NCBI GenBank assembly: GCA_964467315.1
Contig: CAYXSA010000007.1
Location: 1 to 64,000, forward strand
Origin: JAAFIM01 sp964467315
GTDB taxonomy: Bacteria > Bacteroidota > Bacteroidia > Chitinophagales > Saprospiraceae
Direction of reading: 5' to 3'
DNA length: 64,000 nt
Position numbers and translations under genes: made by a program. Shown here one piece after another: positions 30,622 through 39,068 of the stretch (the stretch's first letter is position 1; every line of letters starts with the position of its first letter). Under the pieces are notes generated by a model. That model did no database searches. It was not told where the DNA came from and saw nothing but the letters and a program-made list of their open reading frames with translations.

Positions 30622-31695
30622 TCAATTGCCGCCCTTATTGGCAAGCTGTCCGCAGGCTGCGTCTATGTCGCGCCCGCGAGAGCGGCGCACCGTGATGGCT
30701 ATATCGTGTCGGCGTATAAACTGCGCAAAGGCATTGACTTTGTCCTCGTCGGCGCGCTCAAATTCTTCATCGCCGATGGGGTTGTATTCGATAATGTTGA
30801 CTTTGGCGGTGGGTACTTTTCGGCAGAGTTGGAGCAATCTTTTTGCGTCTTCTATGCTGTCGTTGAAATCCTTGAAGGCGATATACTCGAAGGTTATTTT
30901 GCTGTCTTTGGTATGTTCGTAGAAGTATATGAGGGCTTCCGTGAGGGCTTCGAGGTTATTTTGCTCGTTGATGGGCATGATTTGCTGGCGTTTTTCGTCG
31001 TCGGCAGCGTGTAAGGAGAGCGCCAAATTGGTGCGTATACCGTCGTCGGCGAGTTTGCGTATCATCTTTGCTATGCCTGCGGTGCTGATGGTTAGGCGGC
31101 GGGCTGCCATGCCCAAGCCCTCTTCGGAGGTGAGCCAATGTACGCTTTCCAGCACGGAGCGATACGCCAAAAGCGGTTCGCCCATGCCCATATAGACGAC
31201 ATTTGTTAGGGGTTGGGCGTACTGCTCCAAGCATTTGCGGTTCATTAGTACGACTTGGTCGTAGATTTCCGAAGCCTCCAAGTTGCGCAGTCGTTTCATC
31301 TTGCCTGTAGCGCAAAATTTGCAGGTCAGGCTACAGCCGACTTGAGTAGAAATACAAACGGTAAAACGTTCCTTTTCGGGGACGGGTATCAAGACGGACT
31401 CAATCAAATGCCCATCGAAAAGCCGAAAGCGGGTTTTGGTAGTGCCGTCTTCGCTGTGTTGGCTCATATCCTCTTTGAGAGCGCGGATTTCGAAGCGCTG
31501 GGCGAGGGTTTCGCGCAAGGGTTTGGGCAGGTTGGTCATTTCGTCGAAGCTGTGGGCGCTTTTTTTCCAGAGCCATTCAAAGATTTGTTTGGCGCGGAAG
31601 GCGGGTTGGCGGGCTTCGAGGCAGAAATTTTTTATATCGTCGAGTTCGACGGCGCGTATATCGAGGCGGGGGGTGTTTTGTGGCTCTTGTTCCAT
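30622..31695 (-). CDS. rlmN: 23S rRNA/tRNA adenine C2 methyltransferase RlmN
   Basis: The product is 357 residues. Radical SAM motif C121-x3-C125-x2-C128 in GCSLTCKFCATG; the second methyl-carrying Cys is C348 near the C-terminus (DIDAACGQLA), as expected of RlmN, not Cfr-like resistance by context. Also VYMGMGEPL, LTISTAGIA and SLHAADD are family hallmarks. It methylates A2503 of 23S rRNA and A37 of some tRNAs. Length is usual. Monocistronic, with a -7 box at 31718-31725 and the terminator at 30553-30594. Confidence 0.96.
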   Translation of the reverse strand: MEQEPQNTPRLDIRAVELDDIKNFCLEARQPAFRAKQIFEWLWKKSAHSFDEMTNLPKPLRETLAQRFEIRALKEDMSQHSEDGTTKTRFRLFDGHLIESVLIPVPEKERFTVCISTQVGCSLTCKFCATGKMKRLRNLEASEIYDQVVLMNRKCLEQYAQPLTNVVYMGMGEPLLAYRSVLESVHWLTSEEGLGMAARRLTISTAGIAKMIRKLADDGIRTNLALSLHAADDEKRQQIMPINEQNNLEALTEALIYFYEHTKDSKITFEYIAFKDFNDSIEDAKRLLQLCRKVPTAKVNIIEYNPIGDEEFERADEDKVNAFAQFIRRHDIAITVRRSRGRDIDAACGQLANKGGN

Positions 31696-31717
31696 CTGTA
31701 TTGCATTGTTTGGATTG

Positions 31718-31725
31718 CAAAGATA
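31718..31725 (-). promoter_or_regulatory. -7 box TATCTTTG upstream of rlmN
   Basis: A perfect TAnnTTTG match, 23 bases before the ATG on the minus strand. Confidence 0.55.
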
Positions 31726-31758
31726 GGAAATTTGTCCGTTCTTTTGGGGCTTCTTTTT

Positions 31759-31839
31759 GGGCGTGCCCGCCGCCCGAAAAGGGGCGGCGGTCGGGCTATT
31801 TGAGCCGTAGCATGCTACGGCTCTACATATCCCTCACGC
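31759..31839 (-). repeat. Family A element, copy 14
   Basis: The upper arm is GCATGC-centred; the lower arm is GCCGCCC with GGGGCGGC. It faces copy 15 in opposite orientation with a 94-base spacer containing two accessory hairpins (GCTGCG with CGCAGC, and CGCCGCGC with GCGCGGCG). Confidence 0.9.
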
Positions 31840-31933
31840 AATTTATCCCGCTGCGCAAAGGACGCAGCGGGCTGTAGCCCATAATTTTGTCTTATCTGCG
31901 CGCCGCGCCTTTGCGCGGCGTGCGCCGTATTCC

Positions 31934-32037
31934 GCGTGAGGGATAGTAGGGGCGAATAAACATTCGCCCTATTGGGCGATGTATATACGCCCCGAATAGC
32001 CCGACCGCGCCCCCTTTTTTGGGGCGCGGGCACGCCC
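31934..32037 (+). repeat. Family A element, copy 15
   Basis: The CGAATAAACATTCGCCC-type arm and a CGCGCCCC/GGGGCGCG lower arm. Together with copy 14 it occupies most of the 31696-32105 gap between rlmN and the FBPase gene. Confidence 0.9.
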
Positions 32038-32105
32038 AAAATAAAAAGCCCACTTTTACCGATATGAGTCGATAAAAGCGGACAATTTAAAATTTGTATT
32101 TTAAT

Positions 32106-33119
32106 TTAGCCTGCGCTTTGAAGTTGGGAAGAAGCGGCGGCGCTTTCGGCTTGGGCTATGTGTTGCTCCAAGCGCTCCACGAGGGCGGAAGAGCCGATAA
32201 ACACGGGCGTGCGCTGGTGCAGCTCGCGCAGAGGCAGGTCCATAATGCGTTCGCTGCCGTTGCTTGCTTTACCGCCGGCTTGCTCCATAATGAAGGCGAG
32301 CGGATTGCATTCGTAGAGCAGGCGCAGTTTGCCGTTGGGATAATTATTGATGGCGGGATACATAAAAATGCCCCCTTTTATGAGGGTGCGATGCACATCG
32401 GCGACCATCGAGCCGACGTATCGGAACTCCATGCCGCGCTGAACGCAGTCGCCGATAAAATTGCGTATGCCTGTGTGAAAATGTGCGAATTTGGCGTAAT
32501 TGACCGAGTAGGTGCGTCCTGTGGGAATGCGAATATCGGGGTGCGAGAGGCAAAATTCGCCGATAGAGGTCTCCAAAGTGAACCCATTTACGCCCTGCCC
32601 CGTTGTGTAGACGAACATGGTCGAAGAGCCGTAGAGGATGTAACCAGCGGCGACTTGCTCTGCGCCTGTGCGGGTAAAATCCTGAAAATTGCAGCTATCG
32701 TTGGCGGAGGAAAGTCGGCGATAGATGCCGAAAATTGTGCCGATAGAGACGTTTACGTCGATATTGGAGGAGCCGTCGAGAGGGTCGAAAACGACGATAT
32801 AATTTGCCGATTGGCTGCCCTCGATGCTGACGAAATTGTTATTTTCTTCAGAGGCGATGCCACAGCATTTGCCGCTATTGTGTAGGCAGCTTTGCAGGAG
32901 TTGGTCGGCGAGTATATCGAGTTTTTGCACTTCTTCGCCGCTGGCATTTTGGTTGCCGATTTTGCCTAAGATATCGCCCAGCCCTGCGCGATTGACCTCG
33001 CGGCTGATGATTTTGGCGGCGAGACCGATGTCGCGCAAAAGACTAGAAAGCTCGCCCGAAGCGGTGGGGAATTCGCGCTCGCGCTGCGATATAAATTCGT
33101 CTAAGCTGATAATTTTCAT
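32106..33119 (-). CDS. fbp: Class I fructose-1,6-bisphosphatase
   Basis: The product is 337 residues from the ATG at 33119 (MKIISLDEFISQRE); the longer frame to 33173 adds an unsupported leader. Hallmarks: IASEENNNF, the metal motif VVFDPLDGSSNIDVNVSIGTIFGIY, substrate motifs YSVNYAKF and RYVGSMVADVHRTL, and the C-terminal metal Glu in LLYECNPLAFIMEQAGGKAS. It hydrolyses fructose 1,6-bisphosphate in gluconeogenesis. Monocistronic, with a -7 box at 33171-33178. Length is usual for the class I enzyme. Confidence 0.96.
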   Translation of the reverse strand: MKIISLDEFISQREREFPTASGELSSLLRDIGLAAKIISREVNRAGLGDILGKIGNQNASGEEVQKLDILADQLLQSCLHNSGKCCGIASEENNNFVSIEGSQSANYIVVFDPLDGSSNIDVNVSIGTIFGIYRRLSSANDSCNFQDFTRTGAEQVAAGYILYGSSTMFVYTTGQGVNGFTLETSIGEFCLSHPDIRIPTGRTYSVNYAKFAHFHTGIRNFIGDCVQRGMEFRYVGSMVADVHRTLIKGGIFMYPAINNYPNGKLRLLYECNPLAFIMEQAGGKASNGSERIMDLPLRELHQRTPVFIGSSALVERLEQHIAQAESAAASSQLQSAG

Positions 33120-33170
33120 CGAAACAAGAACAAAATTTTGATGAAATGCCTTGCGGCAAAATAATCGTTG

Positions 33171-33178
33171 CAAAGATA
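33171..33178 (-). promoter_or_regulatory. -7 box TATCTTTG upstream of fbp
   Basis: A perfect TAnnTTTG match, 52 bases before the ATG on the minus strand. Confidence 0.5.
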
Positions 33179-33214
33179 AACGATATTAGCTTCGCTTTAG
33201 TACGATATGGGGCT

Positions 33215-33919
33215 TTATTTTTCTTTTATGGGGGCAAATTGCTTGCGTTCTGCATCAAAAGTATAAAAAGCGGGGCTAAATTCGGCGCATTGCAGCAGCT
33301 CGCAGACGGGTGGCAGTCGGTTGGCGTTGGGGTTTTCGCCCTGTAGTTGTTCGCAGCGCGAACGCAGGGCAGAAGCGTCGATATGGTGTTGCAAAAGCTG
33401 CGTTGCGGGGTCGAAGCTATACAAAAGCGGCAAATTTGTGAGCGTGCCCCGCACCGAAGGCGGGCAAGCATCGAGCGAGATGAGCTTTTCGCTCGCTTTA
33501 GCAGATGCTGGTAAAGGCGGCAAGGCGACAGACGATATATTTTGCCATTTTCGCCCCTTTTTCTCCCAAATATATAAGCTATTGTCGGTGCTTAAAGGGC
33601 TGCGTATAGATTGACTGATGCCATACACAGTTTCCGTTATCTGAAAAATCTGCGTGATAACGACCGATTCATCGAAACTATTTTCCTCTATGCGCAAAAG
33701 TCGGTAACTTGCATCAAATTCGCAGCTCAAAGGCGTAGAAAGCAAACGATGATGCGCCTGAGCGCGTTTATCCAATCTGTAGTCGGCTATGCGGCTATCC
33801 ACCTTCGCCAATGCCGAAAAATGCCCGCTTATCGGGTTGCGCGACAGCGTATACTGCCCCAAAAGCAGCGTATAAAAAAATAAATAGCCATAACAAGCAA
33901 GTATTAAAACAAAGCGCAT
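33215..33919 (-). CDS. Hypothetical exported or membrane-anchored protein
   Basis: The product is 234 residues. The N-terminus (MRFVLILACYGYLFFYTLLLGQY) is a signal anchor or uncleaved signal. The body is mixed alpha/beta with short hydrophobic strands (NSLYIWEKKGRKWQNISS) and seven or so scattered Cys residues in the C-terminal 90 positions. I do not recognise a family. It is divergent from the 33986-35215 gene, with a 66-base shared promoter region. Confidence 0.65.
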   Translation of the reverse strand: MRFVLILACYGYLFFYTLLLGQYTLSRNPISGHFSALAKVDSRIADYRLDKRAQAHHRLLSTPLSCEFDASYRLLRIEENSFDESVVITQIFQITETVYGISQSIRSPLSTDNSLYIWEKKGRKWQNISSVALPPLPASAKASEKLISLDACPPSVRGTLTNLPLLYSFDPATQLLQHHIDASALRSRCEQLQGENPNANRLPPVCELLQCAEFSPAFYTFDAERKQFAPIKEK

Positions 33920-33985
33920 ATATAATGTTGTTTTGATAAATGCAACGCATCACGCGGCAGCATTTGTAAAAAAATAATTCCTCTC

Positions 33986-35215
33986 ATGGATTCGGTAACT
34001 CAAGCGGTTTTAGGCGCGTCGGTCGGCGAGCTATTTTTGGGGCGAAAATTAGGCAATCGGGCGATGGCTTGGGGCGCTGCCATCGGCACTTTGCCCGATT
34101 TGGATGTAGTATCGCGCCTTTTTCTCTCGCATGAGGTCTACGGTCTGATTTACCATCGCGGTCTATCGCATTCCATCTTGCTAACGATAGTTTTGCCCTT
34201 TCTGCTCGCATTCTTGGCGCAAAGTTATTACGCGAGGCGGATAAACCAAATCCCTACAGTGCAAAATGTCTTTGCGGGCTTTTGGTTGGTTTTTTATGCG
34301 CTGTTTTTGCTGGGGGGGCTGTCTTTGGCGTTTTTTGTGCCCACTGCACCGACCATCATCATCGCTTTAGCGCTCTCGGCGGGGGGCTATTTTTGGTACA
34401 AATCCACCATGCGCGAGCGCATCAACGGGCGCACGGTTACCTGCGATGCGGGTTATTGGCGCTGGTATTGGATGTTTTTTTTCGGCATCTTTACGCATTG
34501 GTTTATCGACGCTTGCACCGCCTACGGCACGCAGATTTTTGAACCATTTTCGAGCTACCGCGTCGCTTTCAACAACATTTCTATCGTCGACCCGCTCTAT
34601 ACCCTGCCCTTTTTGGTATTTCTCGCAGCCGTTTATTTCTCGCGCACGCAGCGCCAACGGCAGTTTTACAATGGGCTGGCGCTGGGGCTAAGCTCCGCCT
34701 ATATGGCATTCACTTTCTACGCCAAACATCTCGCCAATACAGCCGCCGAAACAAGTTTGGCGACTTCAGGCATCGCTTACAAAAGCTACATGACCACGCC
34801 GACTATGTTCAATACGATACTTTGGCAGATAGTTGCCGAGACGGAGGACAAATTTTATTACGGCACTTATTCGCTGTTCGACAAAAAACGCCAAATCGAT
34901 TTCATCGAGCTGCAAAAAAATCATGAACTCGTAAAACCTTACGAAAAAGAGCCCTTAGTAGAGGTTTTATTGTGGTTTGCGCAGGGCTATTACACCGTCG
35001 TACAAAAGCCCGACGGTACGCTGCGCTTTTACAATCTCCGCTTTGGGCTTACGTTCAGCTCCGCCGATGCCCAAGACGCACGCGCCATAATAGGCTACAG
35101 TATCGGCAACCACAACGGCAAATTCGACGTGTGGCAGAGCCGCGAAGAGATGGAAAATCTGAATTTCGGCAAGACTTTAGAAGCCTTTTGGGAGCGCCTC
35201 AAAGGTTTGGACTAA
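33986..35215 (+). CDS. Membrane-bound metal-dependent hydrolase (DUF457/YbcI-YdjM type)
   Basis: The product is 409 residues. The N-terminal part shows the DUF457 pattern: MDSVTQAVLGASVGE, GTLPDLDVVSRL and YHRGLSHSILLTI, whose D, H and later H/D residues (HWFIDACTAYGTQIF) form the presumed metal site. Several membrane helices follow (about 70-150 and 200-240), then a soluble C-terminal domain of about 150 residues. Family function is poorly known; membrane hydrolase activity is assumed from the motif. Length is greater than the usual 200-330 residues because of the C-terminal domain. Confidence 0.8.
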   Translation: MDSVTQAVLGASVGELFLGRKLGNRAMAWGAAIGTLPDLDVVSRLFLSHEVYGLIYHRGLSHSILLTIVLPFLLAFLAQSYYARRINQIPTVQNVFAGFWLVFYALFLLGGLSLAFFVPTAPTIIIALALSAGGYFWYKSTMRERINGRTVTCDAGYWRWYWMFFFGIFTHWFIDACTAYGTQIFEPFSSYRVAFNNISIVDPLYTLPFLVFLAAVYFSRTQRQRQFYNGLALGLSSAYMAFTFYAKHLANTAAETSLATSGIAYKSYMTTPTMFNTILWQIVAETEDKFYYGTYSLFDKKRQIDFIELQKNHELVKPYEKEPLVEVLLWFAQGYYTVVQKPDGTLRFYNLRFGLTFSSADAQDARAIIGYSIGNHNGKFDVWQSREEMENLNFGKTLEAFWERLKGLD

Positions 35216-35233
35216 GTTTTGGCTTTCTTTTTT

Positions 35234-35370
35234 TGGGGGCTGCGCCCGCGCGAAAAGGCGCGGTCGCCGCTACGCTACGGGTTTCAGTACAGCCTTGCAG
35301 GCAACGGCTCTACAAGAGCCGCGCCTGCAAGGCTGCACCGCGCGCAAAGCGCGCGCCCTCCGCATCGCTA
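35234..35370 (+). repeat. Family C repeat, copy 1
   Basis: Reads GGGGCTGCGCCC, a CGCGCGAAAAGGCGCG hairpin, CGCTACGCTACGGGTT, AGTACAGCC, a hairpin arm (TTGCAGGC with GCCTGCAA around CGGCTC/GAGCCG), GGCTGCACC, a CGCGCGCAAAGCGCGCG hairpin and CCCTCCGCATCGCTA. It starts 18 bases after the DUF457 gene stop. The motif order matches 49044-49186. The following 35371-35546 is AT-rich with no gene. Confidence 0.8.
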
Positions 35371-35546
35371 GCCCATACAAAGAGCCTGCGTTTTTCAAAA
35401 TGTTACCGCTAAACCCAAAAAAAATTAAAAAAAATCGCCTGTTTTTTCAAAAAAACTGCCTGTTCGTGAAACTTTTTTCCGCTGCCTGCGTATGTAAGCA
35501 CTGTTAAGAATTTACTAAAGGCTGTTTTTATCATATATTGGCTACT

Positions 35547-35978
35547 ATGGGCACAAATTTTACGCATTTTATGACGGAAAAACCACTCGAATTAGTCTTA
35601 GACTCACACCCGAAAAACATCGCCGAAGTCGAACCTTTTGTTGCGCAGGCGGCGAAAGCATTTGATATAAGCGAGGACGTATTTGGCATCATGCTCATCA
35701 CCATCACGGAAGCCGTGAGCAACGCCATCTTACACGGGAACTGCGCCAGAGCAGGCAAGCAAGTGCATGTTTCTACGCGCTATTCGAGCGGACGTATTTC
35801 TTTTGTCGTGCGCGACGAGGGCAATGGTTTCGACCCCGACACCTTACCCGACCCCACAGCGCCTTGCCGCTTGTCGGTAGAAGGTGGCAGAGGCGTATAC
35901 CTCATGCGCAGCCTCTGCGACTGTGTAAAGTTTAGCGACGGGGGTAGAGTCGTAGAGTTAGAATTTGGTCTTTCTTAA
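35547..35978 (+). CDS. RsbW-like anti-sigma factor/serine kinase
   Basis: The product is 143 residues from the ATG at 35547 (an alternative ATG at 35571 would begin MTEKPLELVL). The GHKL ATPase motifs are complete: N-box EAVSNAILHGN, G1 DEGNGFDPD and G2 GGRGVYLMRSLCD. RsbW-type proteins phosphorylate STAS anti-sigma-factor antagonists and hold sigma factors. No sigma factor or STAS gene is adjacent, but STAS and RsbR-like proteins occur 23-28 kb away in this window. Monocistronic with a strong terminator. Confidence 0.9.
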   Translation: MGTNFTHFMTEKPLELVLDSHPKNIAEVEPFVAQAAKAFDISEDVFGIMLITITEAVSNAILHGNCARAGKQVHVSTRYSSGRISFVVRDEGNGFDPDTLPDPTAPCRLSVEGGRGVYLMRSLCDCVKFSDGGRVVELEFGLS

Positions 35979-35996
35979 CAAAGACTATACAATCAA

Positions 35997-36045
35997 AAAA
36001 AACGCCGCAAAGTCGAGCCAAAGGCTTAACTTTGCGGCGTTTTTA
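35997..36045 (+). terminator. Rho-independent terminator of the RsbW-like gene
   Basis: AAAAACGCCGCAAAGT (35997-36013 region) pairs with ACTTTGCGGCGTTTTT (36029-36045), followed by a short AT tail, 20 bases after the stop. The stem includes the inner AGCC/GGCT pairs. Confidence 0.9.
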
Positions 36046-36067
36046 TATATAGCTGTTTTCATAACTT

Positions 36068-36493
36068 ATGCTCGACCAGATAGAATTTCATAGCGAAGAT
36101 GTAGATTTTGAGCCCCAAAGAGCCGATATTCTGCGCTTTTGGATAAACGAAACCATACAAAACGAGGCGCAAAAGTTGGGCGAAGCCCTGAATTTCATCT
36201 TTTGCAGCGACGAGTATTTGTATGAATTGAATATGCAGTATTTGCAGCACGATACTTATACGGATGTGATAAGTTTCCCTGCGGGTACGGACAAGATAGA
36301 AGGCGATATTTTCATCAGCATAGAGCGGGTGCGCGAAAATGCCGAAGAGTTGAAAATAAGTTTCGAGCAGGAGTTGCATAGGGTTATCATCCACGGCGTT
36401 TTGCATTTTTGCGGCTACGACGACCTTACAGACGAGGACGAGGCGGCTATGCGCGCAAGGGAAGACTTTTATTTGCAGCGGCTGCCCAAATAG
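36068..36493 (+). CDS. ybeY: Endoribonuclease YbeY
   Basis: The product is 141 residues. The YbeY core is present: TYTDVISFPAGT, GDIFISIERV, and the metal motif H109-x3-H113 in IIHGVLHFCGYDDL. The third ligand position, His in most YbeY proteins (GYDH), is Asp here (D119), as I recall being usual in Bacteroidota. YbeY helps mature 16S rRNA 3' ends and in ribosome quality control. Followed by a family A element. Confidence 0.93.
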   Translation: MLDQIEFHSEDVDFEPQRADILRFWINETIQNEAQKLGEALNFIFCSDEYLYELNMQYLQHDTYTDVISFPAGTDKIEGDIFISIERVRENAEELKISFEQELHRVIIHGVLHFCGYDDLTDEDEAAMRAREDFYLQRLPK

Positions 36494-36517
36494 AGGCGAC
36501 TCCGTCCGAATAAGCCT

Positions 36518-36663
36518 GCGTGAGGGATAGTAGGGGCGCTGTAGGGGCGTAGCATGCTACGCCCCTACAGTTGCGCCCCGAATAGCCCGACCGCCACCCC
36601 TTTTGCACGCCTTTTGGCGTGCGCCCGCGCGCCTTTCGCGCGGGCGGGCTGGCGGGCACGCCC
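36518..36663 (+). repeat. Family A element, copy 16
   Basis: The upper arm is a long GGGGCGTAGCATGCTACGCCCC palindrome nested in GCGC...GCGC with CTGTAG/CTACAG. The lower arm carries two extra hairpins (GCACGCC with GGCGTGC, and GCGCGC with GCGCGC). Starts 25 bases after the ybeY stop. Confidence 0.9.
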
Positions 36664-36713
36664 AAAATAAACCACTGATTATCAACAATATACAGCCTAA
36701 AACAAAGCGAATT

Positions 36714-37160
36714 TTGGAACCAAAAGAAGACTTCAAAGCGCCGTTTGCGACGCTGATACACTTGCCCGTGATGTGGGGCGAGATGGATGCATTCGGGCAT
36801 ATCAACAATGTGGTATATATGCGCTATTTTGAGACGGCGCGGGTGCAGTATTTTGACAGAATGGAGGGCATGCAAAATTTTCCTGGCGATGTGAAGCCGA
36901 TTTTGGCGAGCATTACGGGCACGTATAAGCGTCCGATAGTGTACCCCGACACGCTGCGGATTTATGTGGGCGTGCGCAAATTGGGCGGCGCGAGTATGAC
37001 GATGGCTTGCGAGATATACAGCGAAAAGGGCTTTTTGGCTTTTCAGGGTGAGTGTGTGTTGGTGATGTTTGACGTGGTGAAGCAGCGTCCTGTAAGCATT
37101 CCGCAGTCGGTGCGCGATTTTGCGATTTCTATCGACGGCGAGCAAATCGAGCAATCGTAG
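36714..37160 (+). CDS. Acyl-CoA thioesterase, 4HBT family
   Basis: The product is 148 residues from the TTG at 36714. The open frame begins at 36603 but that part is family A sequence, and no ATG exists between it and the core. Hot-dog fold motifs of the YbgC type: VMWGEMDAFGHINNVVYMRYFETAR with the catalytic Asp, then YKRPIVYPDTLRIYVGVRKLG and ECVLVMFD. It hydrolyses acyl-CoA or acyl-ACP thioesters. It lies 3 bases before the flavin monooxygenase gene, so they are co-transcribed and probably work on the same substrate class. Confidence 0.85.
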   Translation: MEPKEDFKAPFATLIHLPVMWGEMDAFGHINNVVYMRYFETARVQYFDRMEGMQNFPGDVKPILASITGTYKRPIVYPDTLRIYVGVRKLGGASMTMACEIYSEKGFLAFQGECVLVMFDVVKQRPVSIPQSVRDFAISIDGEQIEQS

Positions 37161-37163
37161 GCG

Positions 37164-38825
37164 ATGGGGGCGGCTATACGCTGGGAGCATTTTGATGTGA
37201 TAGTGATTGGCTACGGGCTCGTAGGCAATGTGGCGGCTTTGCTGCTCGCCAAGCAGGGTCTGCGCGTGGCGGTGGTGGAGCGTGCGCATTTGAGCGATTT
37301 GGGCATAGCGAAAGCGGGCAGAATCGACAGCGAAACCATGCGCATCATGGAGCAACTGCAGCTGCGCGAAGAGCTGGAGCGCATCATGCACCCCTTGCGC
37401 GGGGTGCAAATCATGGACAAAGGCGAACGGGTAGTCGTGCCCGTAGAGCAGCCGAAAGAGATAGGTGGCGGCGATTATGCGCAGATGTATGCCTTTTATC
37501 AGCCCGAATTGCAGGAAATCCTACAAAAGGCGGCGCAGCGGCAGCGCATACGGATTTATGCGCCCTTTGAGGTGCTGGAATTGGAGCAAGACGATGAGGC
37601 GGTACGCCTGCGCGCCCAAGCTCCAGCAGGCGAAGAATGCTGGCTGCAGGCGCAATTTTTGGTCGTCTGTAGCGGCGCACGCAATATCATCGCCCAAGAA
37701 TGCAATTTGGGCTATCTCGATTACGGCTATTCGGGATATACGCTCAACGTCGAAACCGAAAGCCAAAAGCCCCTGCCTACGCCACCCTTTGCGCAGACCA
37801 TCTACGACCTACCCATACCCGTAACCCGCATCACACACCACGCACAACGCCAGCGCTGGGAGTTTCAGCTCACAGCCGCCCAAGTCAATGCCGCCAATAC
37901 CCCCGAAGCCCTGCGGCGGCTTATCTCGGAACTTTGCCCCGTCGACTTTGAGGTGCTGACGGTGCTGCTGCACGAATTTGACACCCGCAGCCTGCGCCAA
38001 TGGCATAAGGAACGCATATTTTTTGCGGGCGATGCCGCGCATACCATGCCGCCTTATCTCGGCATGGGGCTTTCGGCAGGCATCAAAGATGTACATAATT
38101 TGGCTTGGAAAATCGCCCTCGTGCTGCGCGGCATAAGCGACAAAAAAATTTTCGCCTCCTACAAAGGTGAGCGACTCAGCAATATCACGCAGCTCATTCA
38201 ACTAAATATGTGGATAAAGCGGCTCTTTTCTTCGAGTCGACTGCGTTTTCTGCGCTTCTTTTTGCCCTTTATCCCCAAATTTTTGCTCCGCCGCAGGCTC
38301 GACCTCTCTACCCAGATACAGCAGGGCATCATCGGCAAACGGCATAAGCAACGCGGGCGTTTTTTGCCCAATTTCCGCATCGCTACTGCCGATAATCTCC
38401 AAGAAAGCGAAAGCATCGACAAACATTTAGGGCAGAATTTCGCAATTATCGCCTACAATCTCAATCCAGTCGATGCTACACCTGCGCGGCACATTGAGCG
38501 CCTTGCTCAACTTGGTTGCGTTTTTTTGCAGATAGTCCCCCCCCCGACTGCCAAGCCGCCCACCGATAGCCTACCCCGCTACACAAGCCGACTCATCGAC
38601 CTCAAGGGCGAATTTCGCGCATGGACGCAGCAACACCGTTGCCAATTTTTGATTCTGCGCCCCGATAGATTTTTATACGACTCCGCCGCCAACTGGCGCG
38701 AACTCACGCCCGTACTCGATGAACTGATGCAAGCCCTGCACTTGCAGGCATTACGCCAACCCAAAGCGTATGACCCCGAAGATAACGAGGCGGTACACGA
38801 TTTCTTGGACGAGGACGAGGACTAA
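37164..38825 (+). CDS. FAD-dependent aromatic monooxygenase, MhpA/PheA-like
   Basis: The product is 553 residues. N-terminal dinucleotide fold VIVIGYGLVGNVAALLLAKQG with VVERAH; the second FAD motif FFAGDAAHTMPPYLGMGLSAGIKDVHNLAWKIAL near 290-325 is the hallmark of the class A hydroxylases such as MhpA. The C-terminal 150 residues look like the thioredoxin-like domain of this group. It probably hydroxylates a phenolic or similar compound; with a thioesterase it may act on CoA-linked or ring-cleavage products. A C9 tract (38537-38545) lies within the coding frame. Confidence 0.85.
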   Translation: MGAAIRWEHFDVIVIGYGLVGNVAALLLAKQGLRVAVVERAHLSDLGIAKAGRIDSETMRIMEQLQLREELERIMHPLRGVQIMDKGERVVVPVEQPKEIGGGDYAQMYAFYQPELQEILQKAAQRQRIRIYAPFEVLELEQDDEAVRLRAQAPAGEECWLQAQFLVVCSGARNIIAQECNLGYLDYGYSGYTLNVETESQKPLPTPPFAQTIYDLPIPVTRITHHAQRQRWEFQLTAAQVNAANTPEALRRLISELCPVDFEVLTVLLHEFDTRSLRQWHKERIFFAGDAAHTMPPYLGMGLSAGIKDVHNLAWKIALVLRGISDKKIFASYKGERLSNITQLIQLNMWIKRLFSSSRLRFLRFFLPFIPKFLLRRRLDLSTQIQQGIIGKRHKQRGRFLPNFRIATADNLQESESIDKHLGQNFAIIAYNLNPVDATPARHIERLAQLGCVFLQIVPPPTAKPPTDSLPRYTSRLIDLKGEFRAWTQQHRCQFLILRPDRFLYDSAANWRELTPVLDELMQALHLQALRQPKAYDPEDNEAVHDFLDEDED

Positions 38826-38843
38826 ATAACTATTTTCAGCACA

Positions 38844-38958
38844 GACGGCAGCTATTCAAAAAAATTGTGATACTTGCTACCGATGCCGCCGAACGCTTCG
38901 CGTTCGGCGGCATTGTACCAGCGCCGCTCGCCTACGGCTCGCGTCGCAGTGCCTATAC
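38844..38958 (+). repeat. Family B repeat, copy 1
   Basis: Consensus: ACGGCAGCTATTC, an A/T spacer, TACTTGCTACC, TGCCGCC hairpin GGCGGCA, TTGTACCAGCGC, a second hairpin, GCAGTGCCTATAC. Here the first arm is GCCGAACGC with GCGTTCGGC and the second is GCGCCGCTCGCC with GGCTCGCGTCGC. It starts 19 bases after the monooxygenase stop codon. Confidence 0.8.
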
Positions 38959-38999
38959 ATCACGTTAAATAGCAGGGAAGATAAATTAAATACAAAAAC

Positions 39000-39030
39000 T
39001 TGCTTTTCCCGCCGCTTTTCTGTATCTTTG
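39000..39030 (+). promoter_or_regulatory. Promoter TTG-20-TATCTTTG for the winged-helix-like gene
   Basis: TTG (39000-39002), 20 bases and TATCTTTG (39023-39030): the best -33/-7 match in the window. It lies 39 bases before the ATG at 39069. Confidence 0.65.
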
Positions 39031-39068
39031 GCAAGCGTTTTTAGTGCCCCGCTCAATTTTACCAAAAA

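Noticed and set aside
30622..31695. Cfr-type resistance methyltransferase instead of RlmN
   Set aside because: Motifs, length and single-copy housekeeping context match RlmN; Cfr-specific differences cannot be seen and the context is not mobile.
36447..37409. 320-residue minus-strand frame over the thioesterase and monooxygenase
   Set aside because: Overlaps three recognised plus-strand genes and a repeat; His/Gln-rich low-complexity composition of an antisense shadow.
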